Part shown: piece after piece, positions 54,944 to 64,000 of the stretch
How the letters are laid out: the number at the start of each line of letters is the position of its first letter
Position numbering within the stretch: position 1 is the stretch's first letter
Notes under the pieces: generated by a model
Told to the model about the DNA's origin: nothing
Databases searched by the model: none
Seen by the model: only the letters and a program-made list of their open reading frames with translations
Assembly: GCA_913056125.1 (NCBI GenBank)
Contig: CAJXNC010000001.1
Span: 186,001 to 250,000, forward strand
Source: an uncultured Altererythrobacter sp.
Lineage (GTDB): Bacteria > Pseudomonadota > Alphaproteobacteria > Sphingomonadales > Sphingomonadaceae
Reading direction: 5' to 3'
DNA: 64,000 bases
Program-made: the position numbers and the translations under genes

Positions 54944-55881
54944 GAAACGTGGATCGTCCGTGTCGCCAGGATTACTTCCAGAATGCCAATGGCCAACAAC
55001 CCCTGCCCCTCCATCGTCTGCCAAGAAGCCCCACGATGGTGCATTTCTGCGTCGCGATCAATCTCTGGTCCGTCTTCAGCCGCCATTGCCCTATCTTCTG
55101 CCGACGAGCTTTGCCGGGGTCGAGCACACTTTAGGACGCTCAATGTGTGCGACTGCAAGGCGCAGGTTGTGTTGGTCTCGGTTTGGGCCTTCTGATGCTT
55201 GTGGGGCTCAGCTGCTGATCTACATCGCCTCCTGCAGGCCGAAAGCCTGTTGTTGGACATGTCGTATATCTGTTTGGATTGCGCATTGGGCTGTAAGGTA
55301 ACACTTCCGCCCGAGCGCCGAAACATGCTCGAATACGAGGATCGCGGTAAGGGCAATTTCAGCCAACAAGTTCGCGAAATTCCTAATAGTAGCGTGATCG
55401 CTCCGATGTCGAACAAACGTCACTGACACAAGACGAACTGTTGCCATTCAAGTGATTCTTGAGCGAATCGCCGCGCCTCGGGCCAATGTCGGGCAAAGAT
55501 GGTCAATCTTTGCGAAACTTTCTGTCATATCTCGGCACACTCAGTAAATTTTGTGACTCGATCCTGCCGCTGAATTTGCCACGAAGTTCATCGGATTGCT
55601 AATTGCATCCTGCTGAAATCGCGAAATAAAATGAAAATTGACGTTGCCGATCACAAAAAGTACGCCAATGTCAAGCAGATGGTCCAAATTAGTTAACAGC
55701 CTTGAATCATGCGACCATCCGGTGTTCCATCCCCTCAGTAGGCTTGAGAGGAAATTACGCGACTGTCCGGTTGCTGGTGCCCGAGTAGGGAGCTCCAGAT
55801 TTGCAGTTGATCGATACGTTGTGATCGACCGCAATTTACCAGACAGGTTGTCCGCTGTTTCCTTAAAAGGGGATGGAATTC
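54944..55881. other. Long intergenic region before the adhesin gene
   Basis: About 940 bases between two divergent genes. The first half has short open frames on both strands without recognisable protein, a likely result of GC-rich DNA. The second half (about 55430-55720) is clearly AT-richer and includes AAAATGAAAATTGACG-like runs. The adhesin promoter and any regulatory RNA should lie here, but I could not identify boxes or a known riboswitch. AAAAGGGG at 55865-55872 is the probable ribosome site for the ATG at 55882. Confidence 0.5.
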
Positions 55882-58800
55882 ATGGACGACAATTCTCGGC
55901 AGCAGTTCGACACCGCGTTTGGCGGCGAAGCAGACCCCAACTTGGCGGACGATGCCGCTGCTCAGGTTGCCCAGGTAATCCCTGCGGACGCCTCGAACAG
56001 CGTCAGTCTTCCTCCGGATGCTGTCATCGGCCAGGTGACTTCCGAAGGCCGCGATCTGGTCATCGTGCTGGAAGACGGTAGCCGGATTGTCATTCCCGAT
56101 GGCGCCATCGTCCTTCCCCAGCTCCTGGTTGGCGATACCGCGATTCCGCCTGCGAACCTGGCAGCCCTGCTCGTCGGCAACGAACCTGAACCAGCTGCTG
56201 GCGAAACGCAGAGTTCCGGTGGCAACTTCGCGACCGATCCGGGCGATATCCAGTCGGCTTTCGATATCGGCGATCTGCTCCCCTACACGGAGCTGAGCCG
56301 GCCGGAGGAAGAGGAAGAGGAGATCATTCCCGCGCTGCCGGATGAGGACCCGGTCATCGATATCGAAATCGATGATTCCGGCGTGTCAGTGATCAACGCC
56401 GAGGATTCAGTAGACGAAGCAGGCCTCCCTGATCGAGGTTCTGAACCTCCGGGCACGGGCGAGATCGCAGACGGCGATGCCGGCAATGACAGCGATCAAA
56501 GCGAACAGACATTTGGCTTCATCAACTTTGATTCCCCGGACGGCGTCGACAATATCTCGATCAACGGCGTGGAAATCACCACGGTTGGTCAGACTTTCAC
56601 TTCCGATCTGGGTGTGCTCACCATCACCAGCATTGAGGCTGGGCGCATCGGTTACGACTATGTGTTGAGCGACAACACGACGGATCCGACAGGCGCGGAC
56701 AACTTCTCGGTCACGATCACCGACACCGATGGTGACGTTGCCACTGCCACGCTTCGCATCGACATTGTCGATGATGGACCGATTGGCGCGGACGACGAAG
56801 GTACGGTGCCGAGTGGGACGCATGATCCCATTACGGGCAACGTCTTGGACAACGATACGCCAGGCGCGGATGATTTTGCGGTCGAAGGAGGTGTTACCGG
56901 TTTCAGTAACTCCGAGACCAGCACGGCCCAGGGGTCCGCGGAACCCGGCGAGAGCCTGCAGGGTGATTATGGCGTTCTCACGCTCAACACCGATGGCAGC
57001 TACACCTATGTGCGTGATTTCAACACGCCGGGTGGTGTGGAAGAAAGCTTCGATTACACGATCGTCGATCAGGACGGCAGCACTTCGGGCGCCACGCTGA
57101 CGATCACCATCGAGAACGCGCTCGATGAAATCACTTTCGTTCCCGATGTTGGCGAGGGAACGGAGGTCGATGAAGGCGGTCTGCCGCCACGTGACGACGA
57201 GCCAGCTGGTACGGGCGAAATCTCCGACGGCGATGCCGACAATGATAGCGACCAGAGTGAAACGACTGGCGCGACGATCACGTTCAACTCACCCGATGGC
57301 GTGGATTCTGTCTCCATCGGTGGGACTGTGATCGACCCGGGCAATCTGCCGCAGGTGGTCGTTGATGACGAAACCGGCACGCTTGTCGTAACCGACTATA
57401 CCTATGACCCGGAAACGGGCGATGGATCGATCACCTACGAGTATACGCTTGGTGATAACACTGATGGAGACGACACTTCGGTAACCTTCGACATCGTCGT
57501 CCGTGATCTGGACGGCGACGAAGCCGCTGACGAGTTGGTCATCGACATCGTCGATGACGAACCCATCGCAGTCGACGATCTCGCGGTTTCGGTTGCAGAA
57601 GATGCGGTCGGCACGGTCGGCGGCAATGTCGTCGATAACGATACGCCGGGCGCTGACGATGCGACGGTTACGTCGGTCAATATTGGTGGTACAGATTATG
57701 CAGTAGCGCAGACTGGCACGACCATTGTCGCGACGGCCAACGGCACTTATACCTTCACTTCCGAAGGCGACTGGACTTTTGATCCAAATACAAATCTGGA
57801 CCAGTCCGCTGGCGATGTGGACGCCACTTTCACCTACACGCTGACCGATGGCGACACAGACTTCGACACTGCCATTCAGCCGATCAGCATTACCGATGGT
57901 GCCGATCCGGAGGCAGGTGAACCGATCAGTCTGACGGTCGACGACGAGAACCTTTCCGATGGTACAGATCCGGCTGTCCCGGTGACCGATGATGGCTCCA
58001 TCACGTTCACGGCAGGCTCGGATGCGATCGTTTCTATTGCTTTTGATGATGGCGCCAATGCGCTCGACAATCTGGGTGGGGGCCTCACCTGGGTGCGGGT
58101 CAGCGATACGCAGATCACCGGTTCTGACGGTGGTACGCTTGTCGTTACACTCGACCTTTCGGTTTCGGGTACGACCGCCACGGTCACTGCTACCCTGTCG
58201 AACAATTACGACAGTCACCCGACTTTCACTGCGGACGATCTGCAGGCACTGGGTTCGGTCGATGTCGTGGCGACCGATACGGATGGCGATACGGCTTCGG
58301 CCTCTGTTTCGGTTTCGGTTTCGGACGACGTTCCGACTCTGACCGCAACCGATCCGGAGACCGAGTTGCTGGTCGATGAGTCTGTTCTGGCCACCGATGA
58401 CACACAGAGCTTTGCAGCCGCCTTTGCGGTGAACGACGGTGCCGACGGCACCAAGAGCCTGACCTATGCCCTTTCTGTTGTAGATGGGACGGATTCCGGT
58501 CTGGTCGACACGGCGACTGACGAGGCCGTGCTGTTGTTCGACAATGGCGGGGTGATCGAAGGCCGCACTTCAGGCACCGGCGATGTGGTCTTCGCGCTTA
58601 CTGTTGACGGTTCGGGCAATGTCACGCTCGATCAGCAGCGCGCCATCGTCCACCCGTTGTCCCCGGACAATCATGACGAGCCCGTTAGCCTCGGAAACGA
58701 GTTGATCACACTGACTGCAACCGTCACCGATGGTGACGACGACGTTGCCAGCGACAGTATCGATCTGGGCGGCAACATCACCTTTGAGGATGATGGGCCT

Positions 58801-61800
58801 TCGGTGACTATCGAATTGGAGGCGGACGCGGTTGTGCGGCTCGACGAGAGCGGCGATGGCGCGGGTGCTTCGGGCTTGAATCTTGGCAGCTACACGGCGG
58901 GTGATGATCCCGATGTTGCCGGATCGAATGCCCTGTCGATTGCGAGCAGCGGTGCGGCAATCGTCAACATGGCCACCGACAATCCCGTCTACGGTGCTGA
59001 CGGGCAGGGTGCAGACCCGGTCTATGCACTGCAGGTGGACGCAACGGCTTCGCTGACCAATCTGACGCTGACCGATGGTTCGACGATCACTCTGGTAAAG
59101 GAAGGCGCAGTCATTGTCGGCGTGGTCGATAATGGTGCCTTCGCGGGGCAGGCTGCCTTTGCGATCGGTATCGATGCGGATACCGGCGTTGTGACGGTCG
59201 AGCAGTATCTGTCTCTTACGCATCCCATCAGTCCTGACAATTACGATGAACCGGTCAGCATGGATGCCGGTGCCATCAGCGTGGTCGTTACGGTTGAGGA
59301 TGGCGACGAGGATACGGCCGACAGCAACGCCATCGATATCTCGGGTAACATCAGCTTCGAGGATGATGGTTTTGTCGCGTCGGATGTGACGGCGCCCGAT
59401 GTTCTGGACGACGAGGCGCAGGGTTCTGGCAATACGGCAGCGGTGACGGGCGATGTGAGCCCTGACGTTTTGACGACGAGCGGTTCTGCCGGTGATTTGT
59501 TCACGGCCGGAGCTGACGGAGTGAAGTCGGTGTCGATCAGCGGTCCGGTGATGAGCGTGATCGTGATCGACGGCGATGGCGTTGCGAGTACCGAAGCGGT
59601 TGTGTGGAATGCGGTCGTCGACAATGGCGACGGTAGCTGGACGCTGTCTGGCGACAGCGCGAGCGTGCCGGATGCGGCGGTTCTGACGGTTTATGCCGAC
59701 GGCTCGTACGATTACACGCAGGGTGCGCCTGTGGTGAACGGTACGCCTGGCACGAGCGAGGAGACGACGGACTTCGTGTTCTCGGTGACGGTGACCGATG
59801 GTGACGATGATACGGCGAGCTCGGATCTGACGATCCAGGTGAATGACGACACGCCGGTCGCGTCGGATGTGACGGCGCCCGATGTTCTGGACGACGAGGC
59901 GCAGGGTTCTGGCAATACGGCAGCGGTGACGGGCGATGTGAGCCCTGACGTTTTGACGACGAGCGGTTCTGCCGGTGATTTGTTCACGGCCGGAGCTGAC
60001 GGAGTGAAGTCGGTGTCGATCAGCGGTCCGGTGATGAGCGTGATCGTGATCGACGGCGATGGCGTTGCGAGTACCGAAGCGGTTGTGTGGAATGCGGTCG
60101 TCGACAATGGCGACGGTAGCTGGACGCTGTCTGGCGACAGCGCGAGCGTGCCGGATGCGGCGGTTCTGACGGTTTATGCCGACGGCTCGTACGATTACAC
60201 GCAGGGTGCGCCTGTGGTGAACGGTACGCCTGGCACGAGCGAGGAGACGACGGACTTCGTGTTCTCGGTGACGGTGACCGATGGTGACGATGATACGGCG
60301 AGCTCGGATCTGACGATCCAGGTGAATGACGACACGCCGGTCGCGTCGGATGACTCTTTCAACCAGGTCAGCGAAAACGCGGTCGTCAATGGCGATGTAT
60401 CGACCAATGATTCACCTGGCGCTGACGGGATCAAGAACTTTGCCTACAATAATGATCACGATGGCACAGGTATCCTGAGCTTCAACGCGGATGGAACGTT
60501 CAGCTACACGCCCGGAGCCGGTGAAGAAGGAACGGTAACCTTCAGCTACACGCTGACCGATGGCGATGATGATCCGGTAATCGGGAATGTCACCATCAAC
60601 CTGGTTGGTGACAGCACGCCTACGGTAAGTGTTACGGATGGCACGGTCGACGAACAGGGCCTACCTGCAGGCACCGGTGAACTGGCTGACGACAATGCAG
60701 CAAACAACAGCGACACCAGCGAGACAACCACTGGCACATTCTCCTACGACACGTTCAATGACAATTTGGGCGCGCTGGAAGTCCAGGACAAGGATGGCAA
60801 CTGGATCGATGTGACGGCCGCGACGGTCGGCACGCCGATCACGGTAACAGGCGACTACGGCACACTATCCGTGACGTCCGATGGTGCAGGCAATTACAGC
60901 TGGAGCTACACGCTCACCACAAATCTCGATCATCCCGATACCGACCCTGACGACGGAGACGGGATCGAAGGTGCAGACGACGAGATCCCGGGTGACAGTT
61001 TCGCCGTTCGCGTAAGCGACGATGATGGCGACACATCCGCTACGGATTCGCTCGACATCACGGTTCGTGACGATGCGCCGCTGCCGGTCACGGCAGATGC
61101 CTCGAGCATGGCCAACACGCTCGGCGCCGTAGGTGCATTCGACCTGGATAGCGACGACGATGTCGACGACAATCTTGGTGCCGACGGTCGTGGAGGAGTA
61201 ATCTTCTACAGCGACAATGGCGGTGCGAATACTCTTACCGATGACACGATCGACATCCTTGAAGGGCAGAACCTGACTTCGGGCCTGGCGCCGCTCGAAT
61301 ATGAGATCATCAATGGCGGCAAGACGCTAGTTGCGACAAAATCGACCGATGACTCCGAAGTCTTCCGGATCGATCTTGAGCCGGTCGGCAATGAAGACCA
61401 ATATGTTGTCACGGTCAGCGAAAAGGTCGACGCCACAACCGATGTCGATTTCAACGATGGCGGATACAACTTCGTTGGCGGTAACACCTCTTGGGCAGGG
61501 TTCACCCAGCCGGGTGACAATGACAGCCAGGATCTCCTGCTGACGCCGGTGAATGGCGGTTCTGTGAATACCAATGCCAACGAAGGCGGCATCGACAATA
61601 ACAATGTCGGCGGAACCGAGGCCATGCGGGTCGATTACGTGATCGACCTCGTCGGATCCCCGGTAAATGGCGGTGATTTCTATGGTGGGGACGATACGCA
61701 GAGCTTCGACGGGCACTATACCGTCAATGGCGGTTCGGCCTATTTCACCCAGATCACCAGTTCCACGACCGTCACCATAGCTGCATTTGACGACGACGAT

Positions 61801-63414
61801 AGCGGTACGCTGAAGGACGTTGGCGACGGCACGCCCGATACCATTACGGGGATCGCCATTTCCTACAATGGAGTGACCAGCCAGCAAATCACTATTGGGG
61901 GGACTTACGAAGTTGGCGGTAACAACTTTACCGTCACCTTCAATGTCGACGGTACGGCGGAAGTGTCGGGCGTTCCCGCGGACACGAGGATCGCGGCCTA
62001 TACCAATGATGGCTATAACAGCATCGAGTGGGGTCACGGCGGCGGTAACACGTTCAAGATCGGCGATTTCGGCGCATCGATCATCACCGACGATCCGGTC
62101 AGCTTCAACGTGCCGATTTATGTCATTGACGGCGATGATGACATGGTCGCCTCCGGCAATCTGGACATAACTCTCAATCCGGTCGAACCCATTGTTGCTC
62201 TCGATCTTGACGGTGACGGCGTCGAATTCCTCGGGACCGATGCCGGGATCATGTACGATCTCAACGGCGATACCGTGGCAGAGAGCGTGGCCTGGGTGGG
62301 GCCGGATGACGGCTTCCTGGTCTACGACTTGAACAGCAATGGATCGGTCGATTCCGCCGCCGAGATTGTATTCGAGAACGGCTCCAAAGACGCATTCGAC
62401 TATCTTGCGGCATTCGATACCGCCGGTATTGCCGGCGCCCTCGATGCAGCGGATGGCATCTGGGGCCAGCTCGGCGTATGGCAGGATCTTGATAGCGATG
62501 GTGTCTTTGATGGTGGAGAGTTCTTCACCATGTCCGATCTCGGCATTACCTATATCGAGATTGTCGATGACGACGTGTCGGCTTCGCCCGCGAATGGTGA
62601 GGTGGTGCTGCACGGAAGCGCCGAATTCAATGCGGACGGAACCGGCACGCTTGCCTCGGGGACTTATGCCGTTGCCAATGCGCTGCTCGACCCCTCCACT
62701 GAGGAAAACCGACAGGCGCAGACAGTCCAGAGTACGGCCTTGGCGGCCGGCATCGCCGGCTTCATTGCCGAGCCAACGCTATACGAATTTGATGACGATG
62801 CGGTTCTGTCTGGCGAACGCTCGGAGACCCAGTCCGATGTCGGGGAAATGAGCACGATCTCGCTGTCGTCCGAAGAATCAGGAGATGGCGAAACCGATGA
62901 CGTTTCCCTGCTCGACACGCAGGATCAGACGTCGGATGGCGAGACGGATACAGCTGACGCTGGTTCCACACCATCCGAAGAGCTGGATACGCAAATCAGC
63001 GATACGCAGGCGTTGGATGCAGACCAGCCTGTCGATCAATCGGATGGCTTGACCGAGGATGCTGGCGACGCTGTCTTCGCATCGGCTGATGGGGCCTCTT
63101 CGACCTCGGCGTTGATGGAAGCCTTGCTGGCCATGTCGAGCGAAGACGGTACAACGGAAACGAGTTCCACTGACGAAGGTCAGGTCGACTCGGTGCTAGA
63201 AGATGCACTGGCGGAAAGTACCGTTGACAGTGTAATCGAGGCGTCGGCAGAAAGCAGTGATGGCGCAACGTCAGGGGCAGACGATCAAGCTGACCATGGT
63301 GTACTGGCAGCATTGCTGGACAGCAATCTGGGTGGAGACAGTTCACATGTGGCGCAGATCCAAGTCGATGATACACTGGATCAAGCAAGCATGACCGCTG
63401 AAGCGCACGCATAG
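55882..63414 (+). CDS. Giant repeat adhesin, type I secretion type
   Basis: 2510 residues from the ATG at 55882, chosen over 55873 for ribosome-site spacing. It is strongly acidic, with almost no Cys and few Lys. The first 110 residues (AVIGQVTSEGRDLVIVLEDG, LLVGDTAIP) resemble the retention-type N-terminus of LapA-like adhesins. Then come cadherin-like and DUF5801/T1SS-143-type repeats: VDE-x-GLP...GTGE modules at three places, and several DNDTPGADD-type turns. An exact 161-residue duplication lies at residues 1165-1486. Near residue 2108, ALDLDGDGVEFLG and DLNGDTVAES form calcium-loop-like sites. The last 240 residues are Ser/Asp/Glu-rich. No classic RTX nonapeptides were seen, nor its secretion genes. 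Confidence 0.88.
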   Translation: MDDNSRQQFDTAFGGEADPNLADDAAAQVAQVIPADASNSVSLPPDAVIGQVTSEGRDLVIVLEDGSRIVIPDGAIVLPQLLVGDTAIPPANLAALLVGNEPEPAAGETQSSGGNFATDPGDIQSAFDIGDLLPYTELSRPEEEEEEIIPALPDEDPVIDIEIDDSGVSVINAEDSVDEAGLPDRGSEPPGTGEIADGDAGNDSDQSEQTFGFINFDSPDGVDNISINGVEITTVGQTFTSDLGVLTITSIEAGRIGYDYVLSDNTTDPTGADNFSVTITDTDGDVATATLRIDIVDDGPIGADDEGTVPSGTHDPITGNVLDNDTPGADDFAVEGGVTGFSNSETSTAQGSAEPGESLQGDYGVLTLNTDGSYTYVRDFNTPGGVEESFDYTIVDQDGSTSGATLTITIENALDEITFVPDVGEGTEVDEGGLPPRDDEPAGTGEISDGDADNDSDQSETTGATITFNSPDGVDSVSIGGTVIDPGNLPQVVVDDETGTLVVTDYTYDPETGDGSITYEYTLGDNTDGDDTSVTFDIVVRDLDGDEAADELVIDIVDDEPIAVDDLAVSVAEDAVGTVGGNVVDNDTPGADDATVTSVNIGGTDYAVAQTGTTIVATANGTYTFTSEGDWTFDPNTNLDQSAGDVDATFTYTLTDGDTDFDTAIQPISITDGADPEAGEPISLTVDDENLSDGTDPAVPVTDDGSITFTAGSDAIVSIAFDDGANALDNLGGGLTWVRVSDTQITGSDGGTLVVTLDLSVSGTTATVTATLSNNYDSHPTFTADDLQALGSVDVVATDTDGDTASASVSVSVSDDVPTLTATDPETELLVDESVLATDDTQSFAAAFAVNDGADGTKSLTYALSVVDGTDSGLVDTATDEAVLLFDNGGVIEGRTSGTGDVVFALTVDGSGNVTLDQQRAIVHPLSPDNHDEPVSLGNELITLTATVTDGDDDVASDSIDLGGNITFEDDGPSVTIELEADAVVRLDESGDGAGASGLNLGSYTAGDDPDVAGSNALSIASSGAAIVNMATDNPVYGADGQGADPVYALQVDATASLTNLTLTDGSTITLVKEGAVIVGVVDNGAFAGQAAFAIGIDADTGVVTVEQYLSLTHPISPDNYDEPVSMDAGAISVVVTVEDGDEDTADSNAIDISGNISFEDDGFVASDVTAPDVLDDEAQGSGNTAAVTGDVSPDVLTTSGSAGDLFTAGADGVKSVSISGPVMSVIVIDGDGVASTEAVVWNAVVDNGDGSWTLSGDSASVPDAAVLTVYADGSYDYTQGAPVVNGTPGTSEETTDFVFSVTVTDGDDDTASSDLTIQVNDDTPVASDVTAPDVLDDEAQGSGNTAAVTGDVSPDVLTTSGSAGDLFTAGADGVKSVSISGPVMSVIVIDGDGVASTEAVVWNAVVDNGDGSWTLSGDSASVPDAAVLTVYADGSYDYTQGAPVVNGTPGTSEETTDFVFSVTVTDGDDDTASSDLTIQVNDDTPVASDDSFNQVSENAVVNGDVSTNDSPGADGIKNFAYNNDHDGTGILSFNADGTFSYTPGAGEEGTVTFSYTLTDGDDDPVIGNVTINLVGDSTPTVSVTDGTVDEQGLPAGTGELADDNAANNSDTSETTTGTFSYDTFNDNLGALEVQDKDGNWIDVTAATVGTPITVTGDYGTLSVTSDGAGNYSWSYTLTTNLDHPDTDPDDGDGIEGADDEIPGDSFAVRVSDDDGDTSATDSLDITVRDDAPLPVTADASSMANTLGAVGAFDLDSDDDVDDNLGADGRGGVIFYSDNGGANTLTDDTIDILEGQNLTSGLAPLEYEIINGGKTLVATKSTDDSEVFRIDLEPVGNEDQYVVTVSEKVDATTDVDFNDGGYNFVGGNTSWAGFTQPGDNDSQDLLLTPVNGGSVNTNANEGGIDNNNVGGTEAMRVDYVIDLVGSPVNGGDFYGGDDTQSFDGHYTVNGGSAYFTQITSSTTVTIAAFDDDDSGTLKDVGDGTPDTITGIAISYNGVTSQQITIGGTYEVGGNNFTVTFNVDGTAEVSGVPADTRIAAYTNDGYNSIEWGHGGGNTFKIGDFGASIITDDPVSFNVPIYVIDGDDDMVASGNLDITLNPVEPIVALDLDGDGVEFLGTDAGIMYDLNGDTVAESVAWVGPDDGFLVYDLNSNGSVDSAAEIVFENGSKDAFDYLAAFDTAGIAGALDAADGIWGQLGVWQDLDSDGVFDGGEFFTMSDLGITYIEIVDDDVSASPANGEVVLHGSAEFNADGTGTLASGTYAVANALLDPSTEENRQAQTVQSTALAAGIAGFIAEPTLYEFDDDAVLSGERSETQSDVGEMSTISLSSEESGDGETDDVSLLDTQDQTSDGETDTADAGSTPSEELDTQISDTQALDADQPVDQSDGLTEDAGDAVFASADGASSTSALMEALLAMSSEDGTTETSSTDEGQVDSVLEDALAESTVDSVIEASAESSDGATSGADDQADHGVLAALLDSNLGGDSSHVAQIQVDDTLDQASMTAEAHA
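59374..60339 (+). repeat. Exact 483-bp tandem duplication inside the adhesin gene
   Basis: Bases 59374-59856 and 59857-60339 read the same along their whole 483-base length, including third codon positions. Each is exactly 161 codons, so the frame is kept. A third copy starts (GTCGCGTCGGATG) and then diverges at about 60353. The other repeats of the protein are much less alike, so this pair is recent or kept the same by gene conversion. Confidence 0.92.
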
Positions 63415-63441
63415 GAGATGAAGGCCTTGGGGAGACTGATA

Positions 63442-64000
63442 ATGCGAAAAGATGCTATTGGGGCATTCGGTGTGGTCACGCTGGCGGCGGTCCTTCCGGT
63501 GGCTGCCCAGGCGCAGGACTCAGATTTTGCGCAACTCTTGGCGATGGATGACCGGTCCCTGGAGTCTGAAATCCAGTCTCGGTACGACGCGGCCTTGGCT
63601 GCGTCGCTCAATGATTCGGTCATTGCGGCGGACGATCCACGCTATCTCTGGGCGCTCGAGGCCAAAGTGCAGTGCGGGATAGCATTGGGATATCTCAAGT
63701 CCTCGACCCGGGACGAGACGAGCATCCGCAACTGCCAGCGGGCGTATTCTCTTATGAGTTACGTCGCGGCACCGCCTCCGCCGCCTCCGCCGCCACCTCC
63801 ACCACCGCCGCCACCTCCGCAGCAACTGCCTTCCATCTGCAATGATGAGGTTGTCGGGATCGTCTTCTTCGATTTCGACTCGGATGTCGTTGCGGCCGAG
63901 GCAGGCGCCACCCTCGATACGATCGTCACCAATATCCCGGTATGCGGTTGGCAATCGCTGCAGATCGTTGGTCACACCGATCAAGCAGGCAGCGATTCCT
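63442..64000 (+). CDS. OmpA-family protein with polyproline linker, 3' end outside window
   Basis: The first 186 residues are present. A Sec signal (GAFGVVTLAAVLPVAAQAQ) is followed by a helical domain with AMDDRSLESEIQSRYDAAL and two cysteines (KVQCGIALGYL, RNCQRAYS). Then comes an unbroken run of 16 prolines and the start of an OmpA domain (VVGIVFFDFDSDVVAAEAGATL, IVGHTDQAGSDS). The ATG at 63442 lies 27 bases after the adhesin stop and follows GGGGAG. It is probably co-transcribed with the adhesin and could hold it at the cell surface or wall (inference). Confidence 0.88.
   Translation, partial: MRKDAIGAFGVVTLAAVLPVAAQAQDSDFAQLLAMDDRSLESEIQSRYDAALAASLNDSVIAADDPRYLWALEAKVQCGIALGYLKSSTRDETSIRNCQRAYSLMSYVAAPPPPPPPPPPPPPPPPQQLPSICNDEVVGIVFFDFDSDVVAAEAGATLDTIVTNIPVCGWQSLQIVGHTDQAGSDS

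Noticed and set aside
54890-55426. Plus-strand frames of about 75-133 codons before the adhesin
   Set aside because: No recognisable domain or convincing ribosome site, and they overlap the start of the SLOG gene.
55882-63414. RTX toxin
   Set aside because: No glycine-rich GG-x-G-x-D nonapeptide array was seen; the repeats are cadherin-like and DUF5801-like.

Overview
The window reads as chromosomal DNA of a GC-rich alphaproteobacterium, most likely Sphingomonadales and probably Erythrobacteraceae. This placement rests on overall gene content (KpsE/M/T-type capsule export, a GH10/GH3/GH67 xylan locus linked to xylA-xylB, a proteobacterial lasso-type RiPP cluster with an HPr-kinase-like gene). 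It is an inference, because the window holds no rRNA or other marker gene. I saw no tRNA, rRNA, CRISPR array or insertion sequence.

Region 1 (1-20 kb) is a capsule locus. It holds a histidine phosphatase cut by the left edge, Kdo synthesis and activation genes (kdsB-like, kdsD/kpsF, kdsA), a Wza/KpsD-type outer-membrane export lipoprotein, and KpsE-KpsM-KpsT export genes on the minus strand. It also carries a three-module glycosyltransferase, two GT2 paralogues, two phytanoyl-CoA-dioxygenase-like proteins, a sulfotransferase with a coiled coil, a methyltransferase and a broken remnant of a glycosyltransferase gene.

Region 2 (about 20-34 kb) is glucuronoxylan use: GH67 alpha-glucuronidase, a SASA-type acetylesterase, two GH3 beta-xylosidase-like enzymes, GH10 endoxylanase, xylulokinase, xylose isomerase and an aldose epimerase. 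The minus-strand genes run as one tightly overlapping chain. The chain continues without a break into a capsule-type GT2 and a DUF5672 protein, so sugar catabolism and surface-glycan genes look co-transcribed.

Region 3 (34-40.4 kb) is a GntR/YtrA-type repressor and a divergent four-gene efflux operon (HlyD-like adaptor, MacB-type ATPase, large FtsX-type permease, TolC-like lipoprotein). Between them lies a striking 44-bp inverted repeat that is very likely the operator.

Region 4 (40.5-48.3 kb) is a lasso-type RiPP cluster: HPr-kinase-like kinase, sulfotransferase, PqqD-type recognition protein, asparagine-synthetase-like cyclase, B2 peptidase, ABC exporter and nucleotidyltransferase. The likely precursor is a 59-residue peptide on the opposite strand. 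It has a W-x2-P-x-L leader motif, a proline-rich tail and a C-terminal serine.

Region 5 (48.5-55 kb) holds an OmpA-like protein, then a TIR-FHA fusion, a transmembrane Ser/Thr kinase, a PP2C phosphatase and a SLOG-like protein with four membrane segments. I read the last four as a phosphorylation-gated TIR/SLOG signalling or defence module; this is the best candidate for an undescribed system.

Region 6 (55.9-64 kb) is a 2510-residue surface adhesin with an exact 483-bp in-frame tandem duplication, followed by an OmpA-family protein with a 16-proline linker that is cut by the right edge.
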